Shown one piece after another: positions 1-8,666 of a stretch of DNA of 54,129 bases. This DNA comes from Pseudarthrobacter albicanus (lineage in GTDB: Bacteria; Actinomycetota; Actinomycetes; Actinomycetales; Micrococcaceae): the NCBI RefSeq assembly GCF_018224015.1, contig NZ_JAGPOT010000042.1, positions 1-54,129 on the forward strand. The letters run 5' to 3'. The notes below the pieces were generated by a model. That model was not told where the DNA came from. It worked only from the letters and a program-made list of their open reading frames with translations, and ran no database searches. Made by a program: the position numbers and the translations under genes. The number at the start of each line of letters is the position of its first letter. Positions within the stretch are counted from its first letter, which is position 1.

Positions 1-489
1 CGCCCGAACCAGCTGGACCGGCTCCGCGAGGACGTCACCCCGGACGACCGCGCCCTGCTCGACATCGCCTCCACCACCGGCACCATCACCGAACAGGGCA
101 TCCGGAACAACATCGAGGTCGGGATCCGCTACATCGAGTCCTGGCTGCGCGGCAACGGCGCCGTGGCGATCCACAACCTGATGGAGGACGCAGCCACCGC
201 GGAGATCTCCCGCTCGCAGCTGTGGCAGTGGATCTTCGCCCGCGCCATCACCGACAAGGGCGACGTCATCACCCGCGAGTGGGTGGAGGACATGCTCGAC
301 GAGGAGTTCGCGAAACTGGAACGCTTCGAAGGGGACCGCTTCGCCGACGCGCGGGACATCTTCGAGGAAGTCACGCTCAGCGCCGAGTTCCCGGCCTTCC
401 TGACGCTTCCCGCCTACGACAGGTTCCTGCACGAGGCGCGCGACGGCGTCGACCTTGCCAGCGAGGACCCCGCGCTCGTGCCGGCCTGA
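1..489 (+). CDS. aceB: Malate synthase A, C-terminal part (5' end outside window)
   Basis: The frame is open from base 1 and ends in TGA at 487-489. It gives about 162 residues. The segment ITEQGIRNNIEVGIRYIESW followed by GNGAVAIHNLMEDAATAEIS and the W-Q-W-IFAR stretch is typical of the C-terminal domain of malate synthase A. This enzyme condenses glyoxylate with acetyl-CoA to malate in the glyoxylate shunt, in the cytoplasm. The catalytic TIM barrel lies upstream of the window. The gene is convergent with the MFS gene that follows, and a long perfect hairpin separates the two. aceA is not visible here. Confidence 0.9.
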   Translation, partial: RPNQLDRLREDVTPDDRALLDIASTTGTITEQGIRNNIEVGIRYIESWLRGNGAVAIHNLMEDAATAEISRSQLWQWIFARAITDKGDVITREWVEDMLDEEFAKLERFEGDRFADARDIFEEVTLSAEFPAFLTLPAYDRFLHEARDGVDLASEDPALVPA

Positions 490-610
490 CCGGAACGGAA
501 CGGACCGGTGGGTCCGCAGAGATTTCCGTCAGCCGGGCTGCCACGCCCTTCGCAACAGGCACCCCGAGATCCGGGGCGGCGGCCCGGCGGCGGAACACCC
601 CGTTCCACTC

Positions 611-674
611 CGCCGAGCGGACAGTTCAGGCCCATGTTTGCGCGGCAACATGGGCCTGAACTGTCCGCTCGGCG
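611..674. terminator. 28-bp perfect inverted repeat between convergent genes
   Basis: Bases 611-638 and 647-674 are exact reverse complements (28 bp) around an 8-base loop. The hairpin sits between the stop of malate synthase (+) and the stop of the MFS gene (-), so a bidirectional terminator is the simplest reading. There is no clear T tract on either side, as is common for actinobacterial hairpin terminators. The arm is unusually long for a terminator, so a mobile palindromic element that took on this role is also possible. Confidence 0.7.
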
Positions 675-681
675 CTGTTGG

Positions 682-1928
682 TCAGTGCTGTTTCGGGACG
701 TGGCGCAGCGAGAGGGCGGTGCCGAGGGTGAACACCGCCGCCGAGCCGAGGATGATCAGCAGCGGACCCGTCCAGGACCCGGAGACGCCGTGCACGTAGC
801 CCAGCAGGGTGGGGGCCGCGGCCCCGAAGCAGTAGCCGGCGCCCTGGACGACGGCGGACATCCGGCCCGCCGAGGCCTGGTCGCGGGCCAGCTTGATGAT
901 GGCGATGAAGATCAGCGTGATGCCACCGCCCTGGGCGACGCCACCGAGCGAGGACCACAGCCACCACAACTCCGGGGCCAGCAGCAGGCCCAGCGGAACA
1001 GTCAGCCACAGCGCCCCCAGGGCGAGGCCCGCCGTCGTCGTGCTGACATAACGGGCTACGAACGGCACTCCCAGCCCGCCGGCGATCGCAAAAATCTGGA
1101 AGAGCGAGGACCCGGCGCCGGCGGCCGCGGCCGTCATGCCGAGCTCATCGGCCAGCAGGGTGGGAAGCCAGGCGGTCACGCCGTAGTAGGTGAAGGCCTG
1201 GCCGGCGAACCCGGCAGTGAGGCCTGCCGTGATCCACCGCGACGCCGGCTTGGCTGCCGGCCGGGCCGGATCCGGCACCGGCACAGCCTCGGGAATGAAG
1301 GCCCTGCGGCGCACCGCCAGCGCCCAGAACACCGCCCCGGCCACGGCAAGACACCGCAGGAAGCGAGCGCCAGGCGCCAGCCGAGCAATTCGGCCAGGGG
1401 CGCCGTGACCATGGCGGTAATGAAGGAGCCGATGTTCAGCGACGCCGTGTAGACACCCATCGCCGCGCCCTGGCGGGCGGGCGTGAAATCGCGCCGGATG
1501 ATCAGCGGGACGACGATGTTGCCCGCCGTGATCGCGACGCCCAGTATGACGGTGCCGAGCATGACGAGGGCGCCGCCGCCCGCGGACCGTACTGCTACGC
1601 CCAGAAGCACGCCGAGCAGGGTGAGCGTGATCGCGAACTCCGGCCCCGTCTTCCGCCCGGTCAGGGCGGACAGCGGCGCGGCCAGGGCGAAGCACAGCAC
1701 CGGGATGCCGGTGAGGTAGCCCAGTTCCGCCGGCGAAAACCCGAGGTCCCGGTTCATGGCGCCGACCACGGGCGCCACCGCCACGAGCGGACCGCGCATG
1801 TTCAGGGCGATCAGCCCGATCGCGGCCAGCAGGATCCAGCCGCTGGGCCCCCTGGAAGGAATCTTGGTCGACATGCGGCGGCCCGGGTTGCCGGGCTTGG
1901 AGCTGGAAGTGACTTTCATCAGTTCCAT
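682..1928 (-). pseudogene. MFS transporter (CynX/NimT-like), frameshifted
   Basis: The N-terminal half, with hydrophobic segments such as LAAIGLIALNMRGPLVAVAP, is in one frame down to about base 1350. The C-terminal half (ITAGLTAGFAGQAFTYYGVT to the stop at 682) continues in another frame. Adding one G near 1350/1351 joins them as LALASCGVLAVAGAVFWALA and gives a 415-residue, 12-helix-like product of normal family length; the span of 1247 nt is one base short of a whole number of codons. Family members export cyanate, 2-nitroimidazole or similar solutes; the substrate here is unknown. Start candidates are ATG 1928, 1919 and 1874, none with a strong ribosome-binding site. Divergent from the GNAT gene. 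Either a real pseudogene or a one-base sequencing error. Confidence 0.75.
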
Positions 1929-1982
1929 TGCTATCACGGCGGCCGCCGTACTGCGCAGCGGAATGCGACTAGGGTTTTTGGC

Positions 1983-2546
1983 ATGAACCATGTGATCCGG
2001 AGAGCCGGTGCGGACGACGCCGGAAGCCTGGCTGAGCTGGCGGCCGTAACCTTTCCGCTGGCGTGCCCGCCGGGTTCGGCGCCGGAGGACATCGCGGCGC
2101 ACCTGGCGAACACCCTGAGCGAGGAAAACTTCCGCGCCTACCTCGCCGATCCCTCGGTGACGGTCCTCGTCATTGAGGCCGACGGCCTTCACGCCGACGG
2201 CCTTCATGCCGACGGCGGACTCCGCGGCTACAGCCTGCTGGTGTTCCGCCCCGCGCAGGATCGGGACGTGGCGGCTGCCCTGCCCATTCTGCCGTCCGCC
2301 GAGCTCAGCAAGTGTTACGTCCATCCCGACCACCACGGGCTCGGCGCTGCGGCCGAACTCATGCACGCGAGCGTCGCGTCCGCGGCAGCCGCCGGGGCCG
2401 CCGGGATCTGGCTCGGGGTCAACAGCCAGAATGCCAGGGCCATCCGCTTCTACGAAAAATCGGGCTTCCGGAAGGTCGGAACCAAATCCTTCCAGCTCGG
2501 AAACACGGTGGAACACGACTTCGTCATGGAGCGCCCGCTCGGGTAA
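1983..2546 (+). CDS. GNAT-family N-acetyltransferase
   Basis: 187 residues. The C-terminal half has the GNAT core: LSKCYVHPDHHGLGAAAELM is the V-x-P-x-x-x-G-x-G/A acetyl-CoA pyrophosphate-binding loop, and LGVNSQNARAIRFYEKSGF is the usual C-terminal motif. It probably acetylates an amine, possibly a protein N-terminus as RimI does; the substrate cannot be told. A 15-bp tandem duplication near 2180-2215 inserts a repeated ADGLH segment in the middle of the protein. It is divergent from the MFS gene, with 54 bp between start codons. Its 3' end overlaps the 3' end of the convergent debranching enzyme gene by 23 bp. Confidence 0.85.
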   Translation: MNHVIRRAGADDAGSLAELAAVTFPLACPPGSAPEDIAAHLANTLSEENFRAYLADPSVTVLVIEADGLHADGLHADGGLRGYSLLVFRPAQDRDVAAALPILPSAELSKCYVHPDHHGLGAAAELMHASVASAAAAGAAGIWLGVNSQNARAIRFYEKSGFRKVGTKSFQLGNTVEHDFVMERPLG

Positions 2547-4677
2547 TTCCGCGCAGGCCGTCGTCCAGAGGCGGTCGGGGCTCATTCACGAGCGTCAGCG
2601 CAGGAGGCAGCCCGTCCACGCTTCCCGCCCTGCCCCGGGCCTGTATGGCGATCCTGGACTGGCCCAGCAGCACGTTTTGTGCCTGGAAATCGCCGATTTC
2701 CTCCGGCAGGATCGGTGCCAGATGGAGCACTCTCCGGGTGAAGTCGGGATCAAAGCGCAAAAGGATGCGGGCCAGCTGCACGGGGGCCGCCGCTGCCCAC
2801 GCCTGGGGAGAGCAGGCGGTGGGATAGGGCACCGGTTCCGGGAAATCGCTGCGGTCAAACCCGCAGAACAGCTCCGGCAGTTGCCCGTCGAAATGCGCGG
2901 CGGCCGCAAAAAGACCGCTGGCAATCCGGCTGGCCTCTTCCACGAAGCCGTAACGCATGAGACCGGTGGCAACGAGGGCCGTATCGTGCGGCCAGACTGA
3001 GCCGTTGTGGTAGCTGACGGGGTTGTACGCACCCATATCCGATCCCAGTGTCCTGATGCCCCAGCCGGTAAACATCTCCGGGGACATCAGGCGCTCGGCG
3101 ACCAGGGACGCCTTATCCTCATCGACAATCCCGACCCAGAGGCAGTGGCCCATATTTGAGGTGCAGGAATCCACCGGCTGCTTGTCCCTGTCCAGCGCGA
3201 GGGCGAAGTACCCTTTCCCGGGCAACCAGAACCGCTCGTTGAACGATTCCTTCAGGCTGGCGGCGCGTTCGGCCCATTTGTGTTCCAAGGCTTTGTCGCC
3301 GGCGGACCGGGCCAGCAACGACCGGCCGATATAGGCCGCGTACACGTACCCCTGCACCTCGCACAGCGCTATGGGCGGCTCAGCCATCCTGCCGTCGGCG
3401 AAATTTATCCCGTCCCACGAGTCCTTCCACCCCTGGTTCAGCAGTCCGTGGGGGTTGGGCCGCAGATATTCCACGAAGCCATCGCCGTCACGGTCCCCGA
3501 AGTGCTCGATCCAGTCCAGGGCGCGGTCCGCATGCGGCAGCAGCGACTCGATGATGTCCCCGCCCAGCCCCCAACGGTTGAGTTCGCTGAGGACGCTTAC
3601 GAACAGCGGTGTCGCGTCGGCGGTGCCGTAATACGCGGTACCGCCCAGGGCAAGGCCCGAAGTAAGGCCAAACCTCACCTCATGGGGGATCCTGCCCGGT
3701 TCTTCCTCCGAGGCCGGGTCCACCTTCGTTCCCTGGATCTCTGCCAGGGTCTGCAGCGTCCCGGCGGCCAGGTTCGGGTCCACCAAGAGCGCCATGTAGG
3801 AGGAAAGCAGCGAATCCCGGCCGAACAGGGCCATGAACCAGGGGGCTCCGGCGGCAACCGCGACCCTGTCCGAGTGCGCCGAATCAAAGATCCGGAGGGA
3901 ACCCAGATCGCTCTGGCTGCGGTTCAGGACGTTTTGAACATTCCGCTCCGAGACAGTTATGCGCGGTACATGTTCGCCCCAGGCGATATGCCGCTGTACG
4001 CCGGTCCGGTGGTGGGGGGATCTGGTCTCGGTAAAGGGCTCATCCGGCCCCTTTCCGTTGATCAGCGGCACCACGATGACGGACGTGGACCAGTGTCCCC
4101 GGGGCGGAATATCCACCCGGAAAGTCAGGGCATCCTCCCGGACGTGCGCGCCGGCCGCACGGATGGCCGTGGCCCGGCGCTGGCCGTTACGCTCGGCTTC
4201 GATATGCAACTCCCCGTCGTGGACGCTCCGGCGGACAACGGCCCCGGTTGCCACCCTGCCGCCTTTGACGTCGAAGAGATCCGCCAGGTCGGCGTCGACG
4301 ATCAGCTCGATGTCGCATTCGGCAGGTTCGGAGGAGTAATTGCGGATGGTGATGTCGTCCCGCAGTCCGGGCCCCACATGCCGCTGGTGCCGGACCACCA
4401 GGGGGCTGTCGAACCTCCCGTCCGACCAGCGCGCCCTTCCCACGAAGGTCGCCTGGAACGCCGTGGGTGTCCGGGCCACCAGCGGTTCCCTCGGCGCGCC
4501 GTTGACGCGGAGCATCCACCGGGAAAGTATCCGGGTGTCCTGGTAGAAATCGCCCTGCGGCCCGCCCGCAATGATGTCGCCGCTATGGGACGAGATACAA
4601 AACGAAGACCCTTCGACGACGGTGACGGCACCCGCCTCGGACGGCCCTGCTGAGGTGTCGGCGTTCCAGGCATTCAT
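2524..4677 (-). CDS. Amylo-alpha-1,6-glucosidase / glycogen debranching N-terminal domain protein
   Basis: 717 residues from ATG 4677. The N-terminal third (SGDIIAGGPQGDFYQDTRIL, LLVVRHQRHVG-like strands, IRNYSSEP) matches the bacterial glycogen-debranching N-terminal beta domain. The rest is an (alpha/alpha)6 catalytic-type domain with FMALFGRDSLLSSYMALL, NQGWKDSWDGI, EVQGYVYAAY and NGSVWPHDTAL, as in bacterial amylo-alpha-1,6-glucosidase-like enzymes. Expected to hydrolyse alpha-glucosidic branches in the cytoplasm. ATG 4677 is preceded by GAAGGGAAGGGA 8 nt upstream. An alternative ATG at 4725 forms an ATGA overlap with the upstream glycosyltransferase stop but has no clear ribosome-binding site. 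Either way the two genes form one operon. Confidence 0.85.
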   Translation of the reverse strand: MNAWNADTSAGPSEAGAVTVVEGSSFCISSHSGDIIAGGPQGDFYQDTRILSRWMLRVNGAPREPLVARTPTAFQATFVGRARWSDGRFDSPLVVRHQRHVGPGLRDDITIRNYSSEPAECDIELIVDADLADLFDVKGGRVATGAVVRRSVHDGELHIEAERNGQRRATAIRAAGAHVREDALTFRVDIPPRGHWSTSVIVVPLINGKGPDEPFTETRSPHHRTGVQRHIAWGEHVPRITVSERNVQNVLNRSQSDLGSLRIFDSAHSDRVAVAAGAPWFMALFGRDSLLSSYMALLVDPNLAAGTLQTLAEIQGTKVDPASEEEPGRIPHEVRFGLTSGLALGGTAYYGTADATPLFVSVLSELNRWGLGGDIIESLLPHADRALDWIEHFGDRDGDGFVEYLRPNPHGLLNQGWKDSWDGINFADGRMAEPPIALCEVQGYVYAAYIGRSLLARSAGDKALEHKWAERAASLKESFNERFWLPGKGYFALALDRDKQPVDSCTSNMGHCLWVGIVDEDKASLVAERLMSPEMFTGWGIRTLGSDMGAYNPVSYHNGSVWPHDTALVATGLMRYGFVEEASRIASGLFAAAAHFDGQLPELFCGFDRSDFPEPVPYPTACSPQAWAAAAPVQLARILLRFDPDFTRRVLHLAPILPEEIGDFQAQNVLLGQSRIAIQARGRAGSVDGLPPALTLVNEPRPPLDDGLRGITRAGAP

Positions 4678-4721
4678 GGGGGTGATCCCTTCCCTTCGGG
4701 CAGACGTCGCGGACCCTGGAC

Positions 4722-5810
4722 TCATGCACCAGGCGTCAACGAATCCTGTATCTGATTCTCATGCACCGTGCGCGGATCCGAATCCCCGAGGGGCATCCGC
4801 TGCTGCAGGATCTGCGCGAACAAGTCCAGATGCTCGGCAACCATGCGATCAGAGCTGAACCGCTCCTGGACGGACGCGCGGCAGGCGGCCCGGCTAAGCG
4901 CGGCCGCCCGGGGCAGCAACGCCGGCAGGTCCGCCAGGGAGGCCAGATATCCGGTGGTGCCGTGCTCCACGATTTCCGGGGCTGAGCCGATCGGGGTGCC
5001 CACCACCGGGGTCCCCGTGGCCAGGGCTTCAATCATGACCAGGCCAAAAGGCTCGGACCACTGAATGGGATTGAGGAATGCGAACGCGCCGCCCATCAGC
5101 GCGTACTTTTCGGCATCCCCGATCTCCCCCATGAATTCCTCATTGGGACCGAGAAGCGGCTCCACGACCTCCCGGAAATAGCGCAACTCCTCGGGCTCGC
5201 GCATTTTTGCCGCGATACGCAAGGGAAATCCCGCCTTCCGGGCGACCGCGATCGCCTCCGTCACGCCCTTGTCGGGGCACATCCGTCCCACGAAGCAAAC
5301 GTAGCCACCCTGGCCCGCGCCCCTGGGAACGGTGGACAGGTCCAATCCATGGTGGATAACCCGGGCAACGGGCACGTCCGGAGCATGACTGACCTGATCA
5401 CGGGAAATGGCGATGATGCTGGCGTTTCTCCCGATGGCCCGGTAGACGTCCGCCGCCGAAGGCGTCAGCGGGCCGTGAATCGTTGTGACCACCGGGACCG
5501 AGGATGGACGGTGCGGGTACAGCGGACCGGCCGCGGTGTGGTCGTGGATGACGTCCACTCCCCGCATGCCCCGGTACGCCCGTATCACGTGGCTAAGCTC
5601 CGAAAGGGTAGTCCCCAGTGCGGCCGGTTCCGAGATCCTCATTCCGGAAACGCGGGGAACCGGGCATTCGCTGTCCGAGGGAACAGCCAACAAAACCTCA
5701 TGCCCGGCAGCAGCAAAACCACGGGCGAGGCTGTCCACCACCCGCTCAATACCACCGTAACCGGCCGGAGGTACCGGAATCCAGGGTCCCGCTATTAGTC
5801 CTATACGCAT
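4722..5810 (-). CDS. Glycosyltransferase family 4 (GT-B fold)
   Basis: 362 residues. It begins MRIGLIAGPWIPVPPAGYGG, the N-terminal glycine-rich loop of GT4 enzymes. The C-terminal nucleotide-sugar domain has FVGRMCPDKGVTEAI and the E-x7-E motif in EPFGLVMIEALATGTPVVGT. Likely transfers a sugar from a nucleotide donor with retention; acceptor unknown. The start ATG 5810 has GGGAGG 7 nt upstream; the open frame reaches 5882 but the extension lacks family similarity. It is translationally coupled (ATGA at 4722-4725) or nearly so to the debranching enzyme gene. This pairing suggests an oligosaccharide or glycogen-related pathway (inference). Confidence 0.88.
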   Translation of the reverse strand: MRIGLIAGPWIPVPPAGYGGIERVVDSLARGFAAAGHEVLLAVPSDSECPVPRVSGMRISEPAALGTTLSELSHVIRAYRGMRGVDVIHDHTAAGPLYPHRPSSVPVVTTIHGPLTPSAADVYRAIGRNASIIAISRDQVSHAPDVPVARVIHHGLDLSTVPRGAGQGGYVCFVGRMCPDKGVTEAIAVARKAGFPLRIAAKMREPEELRYFREVVEPLLGPNEEFMGEIGDAEKYALMGGAFAFLNPIQWSEPFGLVMIEALATGTPVVGTPIGSAPEIVEHGTTGYLASLADLPALLPRAAALSRAACRASVQERFSSDRMVAEHLDLFAQILQQRMPLGDSDPRTVHENQIQDSLTPGA

Positions 5811-6058
5811 TGCCTGGCCTCCCAGCTCGCAGAGCAGACTGCTGCCGCACGGTGGGTCCAAGCGCCCGCCTGGGCGCATCACGGCAGATTCACGATTGCG
5901 TCCGGATGAAAGGCATCCGGGGGGCTGACTGCATTGCCTATGTCAAACCATATTGCCCGAAGTGATTCCGGGCAAGGATCAGACCTTCCGCTACCCCTGT
6001 GGCCTATCCAACAACGCCCAAGGGGAATGAGACCGCGTGGGCGGAGGTTGTGGGAAGC

Positions 6059-6772
6059 ATGAAGATTGAGATCTGGTCCGACGTCGCGTGCCCCTGGTGC
6101 TACATCGGCAAGCGCCGCTTTGAAACTGCCCTTGCGGCCTTCCCGCACCGCGACTCCGTGGAGGTGCAATGGCGCAGCTACCAGCTGGATCCCGCCCTCC
6201 CGGAGCACTACGACGGCACCGAACGGGAGTACCTGAGCACCCGCAAGGGCCTGGCTCCGGCGCAGATCGCCGGGATGTTCGAGCACGTGGCCGCCCAGGC
6301 CAAAGGCGAGGGGCTCAACTACCGCTTTGACGACGTCGTGGTGGCCAACAGCTTCACCGCGCACCGCCTGATCCACCTCGCCGCCGCGCACGGGCAGCAG
6401 GACGCGGCGAAGGAACGCCTGCTCAGCGACCACTTCGAGCACGGCAAGGACATCGGCAACCGGGAATACCTCACCTCCCTCGGCCTGGACCTCGGGCTCG
6501 ACGCCGGCGAGCTCAGCGAGCTGTTCAGCACCGACAAATACGCCGACGCCGTCCGGCAGGACTTCGAGGAGGGCCGCGCCCTGGGCATCAACGGCGTCCC
6601 GTTCTTTGTCATCGACCGGAAGTACGGGCTCTCCGGCGCCCAGCCGGCCGGGACGTTCAGCGCGGCCCTCGCCCAGGCCTGGCAGGAAAGCCATCCGCTC
6701 GTCATGGTCGACGCTGCCGGCAGCGGCGGGGCCACCGGTGAAGCGTGCGGACCGGAAGGTTGCGCGGTCTAG
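6059..6772 (+). CDS. DsbA-family oxidoreductase, FrnE-like
   Basis: 237 residues. MKIEIWSDVACPWCYIGKRR places a C-P-W-C active site at Cys11-Cys14 on the first thioredoxin-fold strand. The helical insertion and the cis-Pro loop GINGVPFFVIDRKYGLSGAQ follow, as in FrnE/2-hydroxychromene-2-carboxylate isomerase-like DsbA relatives. There is no signal peptide, so it should work in the cytoplasm in disulfide exchange or oxidative stress. The extreme C-terminus has a second Cys pair in EACGPEGCAV, which could be a resolving or metal site. I prefer ATG 6059 over the upstream in-frame ATG 5999 because the family starts at MKIE and GGAGG lies upstream. Confidence 0.85.
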   Translation: MKIEIWSDVACPWCYIGKRRFETALAAFPHRDSVEVQWRSYQLDPALPEHYDGTEREYLSTRKGLAPAQIAGMFEHVAAQAKGEGLNYRFDDVVVANSFTAHRLIHLAAAHGQQDAAKERLLSDHFEHGKDIGNREYLTSLGLDLGLDAGELSELFSTDKYADAVRQDFEEGRALGINGVPFFVIDRKYGLSGAQPAGTFSAALAQAWQESHPLVMVDAAGSGGATGEACGPEGCAV

Positions 6773-6847
6773 CCAAACGTCCGCGCCCCGGACCTCCTCC
6801 ACCCCCGCGCCCCGCCGGGAAACCGGGGCTTTGGTGACAGATCACGC

Positions 6848-6853
6848 TAAAGT
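6848..6853 (+). promoter_or_regulatory. Putative -10 element of a leaderless TetR-family gene
   Basis: TAAAGT ends 6 nt before the ATG at 6860. That is the spacing expected when transcription starts at the A of the start codon. There is no Shine-Dalgarno sequence in front of the ATG. A short inverted repeat GTGA-N4-TCAC lies just upstream of the -10 element and could be an autoregulatory operator. Confidence 0.4.
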
Positions 6854-6859
6854 GTCCCT

Positions 6860-7498
6860 ATGCCCAGGATTTCGGCCGCGAACAACGCCGCCCAACGCGC
6901 CGAGACCCAACGCCGCATCCTGACCGCCTTCGGTGAACTGCTGTTCACCCACGGGCTGCCCGGGCTGACCATGACGGACGTGGCCAGGCATGCGGGGATC
7001 GGCCGCACCGCCGTCTATAACTACTACGCGGACATCGAAGAGCTCCTCATTGCCTACGCCCTTGACGAGACCGAACGGTTCCTCCTGGACCTGAGGGAAT
7101 CACTGGCCTCGCTGGAGAACCCGGTGGAGAGGCTTGCCGTCTACGTGCGCGCCCAGGTCGAGGACCTGAGCCGCAGGCATCTGCCGCCGGGGCCGGCCAT
7201 GGGGGCGGTCCTTTCACCGGCGTCCTTCGCCAAGCTTGCGGACCATGTGGGCGAGCTCAGCGTGCTCCTGCAGGGCATCCTGCGTGACGGCATGGCCCAA
7301 GGCTACCTGCCCCAGACCGACATCGCGCAACTGGCGCAGCTCATCCACGGCACGCTCTCCTCAAGTGCCGCCCGTGGGGGCGGCGCGGGCCCGGACCCCG
7401 CCGCCGAGGCACGCGTCGCGCGCACCGTGCGGTTCATCCAGCTGGGGGCCGGTGCCCGGTTCGACGACGCCGGCGCCCCCGTCCCGCTCAGCACCTAG
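6860..7498 (+). CDS. TetR/AcrR-family transcriptional regulator
   Basis: 212 residues. Residues about 13-60 form the TetR DNA-binding domain: AETQRRILTAFGELLFTHG, then LTMTDVARHAGIGRTAVYNY with the recognition helix ending in YNYYADIEELL. The remaining helical part (about 70-190) would be the ligand-binding and dimerisation domain; the ligand is unknown. The gene appears leaderless. It starts 87 bp after the FrnE-like gene on the same strand, a common partner for such regulators, but separate promoter signals are visible. Convergent with the LytR_C gene. Confidence 0.87.
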   Translation: MPRISAANNAAQRAETQRRILTAFGELLFTHGLPGLTMTDVARHAGIGRTAVYNYYADIEELLIAYALDETERFLLDLRESLASLENPVERLAVYVRAQVEDLSRRHLPPGPAMGAVLSPASFAKLADHVGELSVLLQGILRDGMAQGYLPQTDIAQLAQLIHGTLSSSAARGGGAGPDPAAEARVARTVRFIQLGAGARFDDAGAPVPLST

Positions 7499-7521
7499 CC
7501 ACCCCGGCGGATCCGGCCGGG

Positions 7522-8196
7522 CTACCCGCCCGGCGGAACCGCCGTCGGCACGGGCAATGGCGGCTCATCAACGATGCGCCGGGCCTCCCGGGGGCAGCTG
7601 AGCTTGCCCGGCGTCTGGTCCACCAGCTCGGGCTTCGCCAGCTCCTTGTAGTCGCCGGTCAGGATGACGTCAACGCCCGGGTCCGTGCGGCCGTCCTGGA
7701 CGTAATCCGAGCCCGGCAGGTTGCGCTGCACACTGAAGGCCGCCGACTGGCCCGCGGCTCCGGATACGACCAGCGCCACGCCGCGGTAGCTGGACGTGGT
7801 GTTGCCGACGGCCCCGACGATGAACTTGCGCGCCGCGAACCCGTCCGCCACGATGCGGGCCAGGCCCGGGCGGTTCGTGGCGTTGAAGACGCTGACGGTG
7901 ATCTTCTCGGGCGGGGTGTAGTCGAAGGTGGCGTCCGGGCAGGGGGACGCCGCCGCAGAGCTCCGCTCCGCCGTCGGAACCTTGAGCTGTCCGTTCATGA
8001 TCGCCAGGGCCGTCACGATCGCCGCGGCGATCAGGCCAGCCAGCAACGCCAGGACCACGGCGTGCAGGATCCGGCGGCGCCGCCGGACCCGATTGCCTTC
8101 CGTGTCCTCCGGCGGCACCAGGGCAGCATCCAGGTCGGAGGCGGTGACCACGCGATGCCCGTGCAGGACCTTGACGTCCTTCGGCTTTCTAGCCAT
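7522..8196 (-). CDS. LytR C-terminal domain (LytR_C) membrane protein
   Basis: 224 residues. A charged cytoplasmic N-terminus with an RRRRR stretch is followed by one membrane helix (about residues 44-68, LHAVVLALLAGLIAAAIVTA-like) and an external domain. KITVSVFNATNRPGLARIVA and the following FAARKFIVGAVGN match the LytR_C fold found after or beside LytR-CpsA-Psr cell-wall ligases. Here the catalytic LCP domain is absent. A role in the cell envelope is likely but unproven. The ATG at 8196 overlaps the 3' end of the VapB-like gene by 8 bp, so the two are co-transcribed. Confidence 0.8.
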   Translation of the reverse strand: MARKPKDVKVLHGHRVVTASDLDAALVPPEDTEGNRVRRRRRILHAVVLALLAGLIAAAIVTALAIMNGQLKVPTAERSSAAASPCPDATFDYTPPEKITVSVFNATNRPGLARIVADGFAARKFIVGAVGNTTSSYRGVALVVSGAAGQSAAFSVQRNLPGSDYVQDGRTDPGVDVILTGDYKELAKPELVDQTPGKLSCPREARRIVDEPPLPVPTAVPPGG

Positions 8197-8488
8197 TGAT
8201 CACCAGTACGCGCGCGTGGATGGCGGTGCGCTGGTGCAGGGCGGTGCGGACGGCCCGGTGCAGCCCGTCCTCCAGGTACAGGACGCCACGGAACTGCACG
8301 ACGTGCGGGAACAGGTCGCCGAAGAAAGTCGAGTCCTCCGCGAGCAGCGCCTCGAGGTCCAGGGTGCGCTTGGTGGTCACCAGTTCGTCCAGGCGCACCG
8401 GCCTGGGCGGGAGGGCGGCCCAGTCCTTGGGCGTGGTGTAACCATGGTCGGGGTAAGGGCGTCCCTCGCCCACAGCTTTGAATATCAC
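8189..8488 (-). CDS. VapB-family-like small protein (orphan antitoxin annotation likely)
   Basis: 99 residues from GTG 8488, starting IFKAVGEGRPYPDHGYTTPK; the centre is DELVTTKRTLDLEALLAEDS, and the end ALHQRTAIHARVLVING. From memory, close actinobacterial homologues are labelled type II toxin-antitoxin VapB-family antitoxin. No VapC/PIN toxin is next to it; instead it is fused in an operon (8-bp overlap) with a LytR_C protein. A toxin-antitoxin role is therefore doubtful. The GTG start is chosen because it fits a leaderless promoter exactly; longer frames upstream run antisense into the HAD gene. Confidence 0.65.
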   Translation of the reverse strand: MIFKAVGEGRPYPDHGYTTPKDWAALPPRPVRLDELVTTKRTLDLEALLAEDSTFFGDLFPHVVQFRGVLYLEDGLHRAVRTALHQRTAIHARVLVING

Positions 8489-8494
8489 CCTGCA

Positions 8495-8500
8495 AGCGTA
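8495..8500 (-). promoter_or_regulatory. Putative -10 element for a leaderless GTG start
   Basis: On the minus strand TACGCT is followed by 6 nt and then the GTG at 8488. This is the leaderless arrangement seen in many actinobacterial genes, and no Shine-Dalgarno sequence is present. It would drive the VapB-like/LytR_C pair. Confidence 0.4.
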
Positions 8501-8666
8501 AGGAACTTGGACGGCCAAGGGAATCACCGGGCGGTGGTCGCGGGAGGTTGTAGCCAAACGGTAACCATTTGTCACATTGAATGGCCCGGTCCTGTCCCGG
8601 TTGACCCGGCCGTCGCCTCGCTCCCGGACACATGCAAAGGGGCGTGGCGGCTGAGAGAATGAGTGC

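Noticed and set aside
508..1452. 314-codon plus-strand open frame opposite the MFS gene
   Set aside because: Composition (Arg, Gly, Pro, Gln) is typical of the antisense frame of a GC-rich gene, and the opposite strand encodes recognisable transporter segments in two frames.
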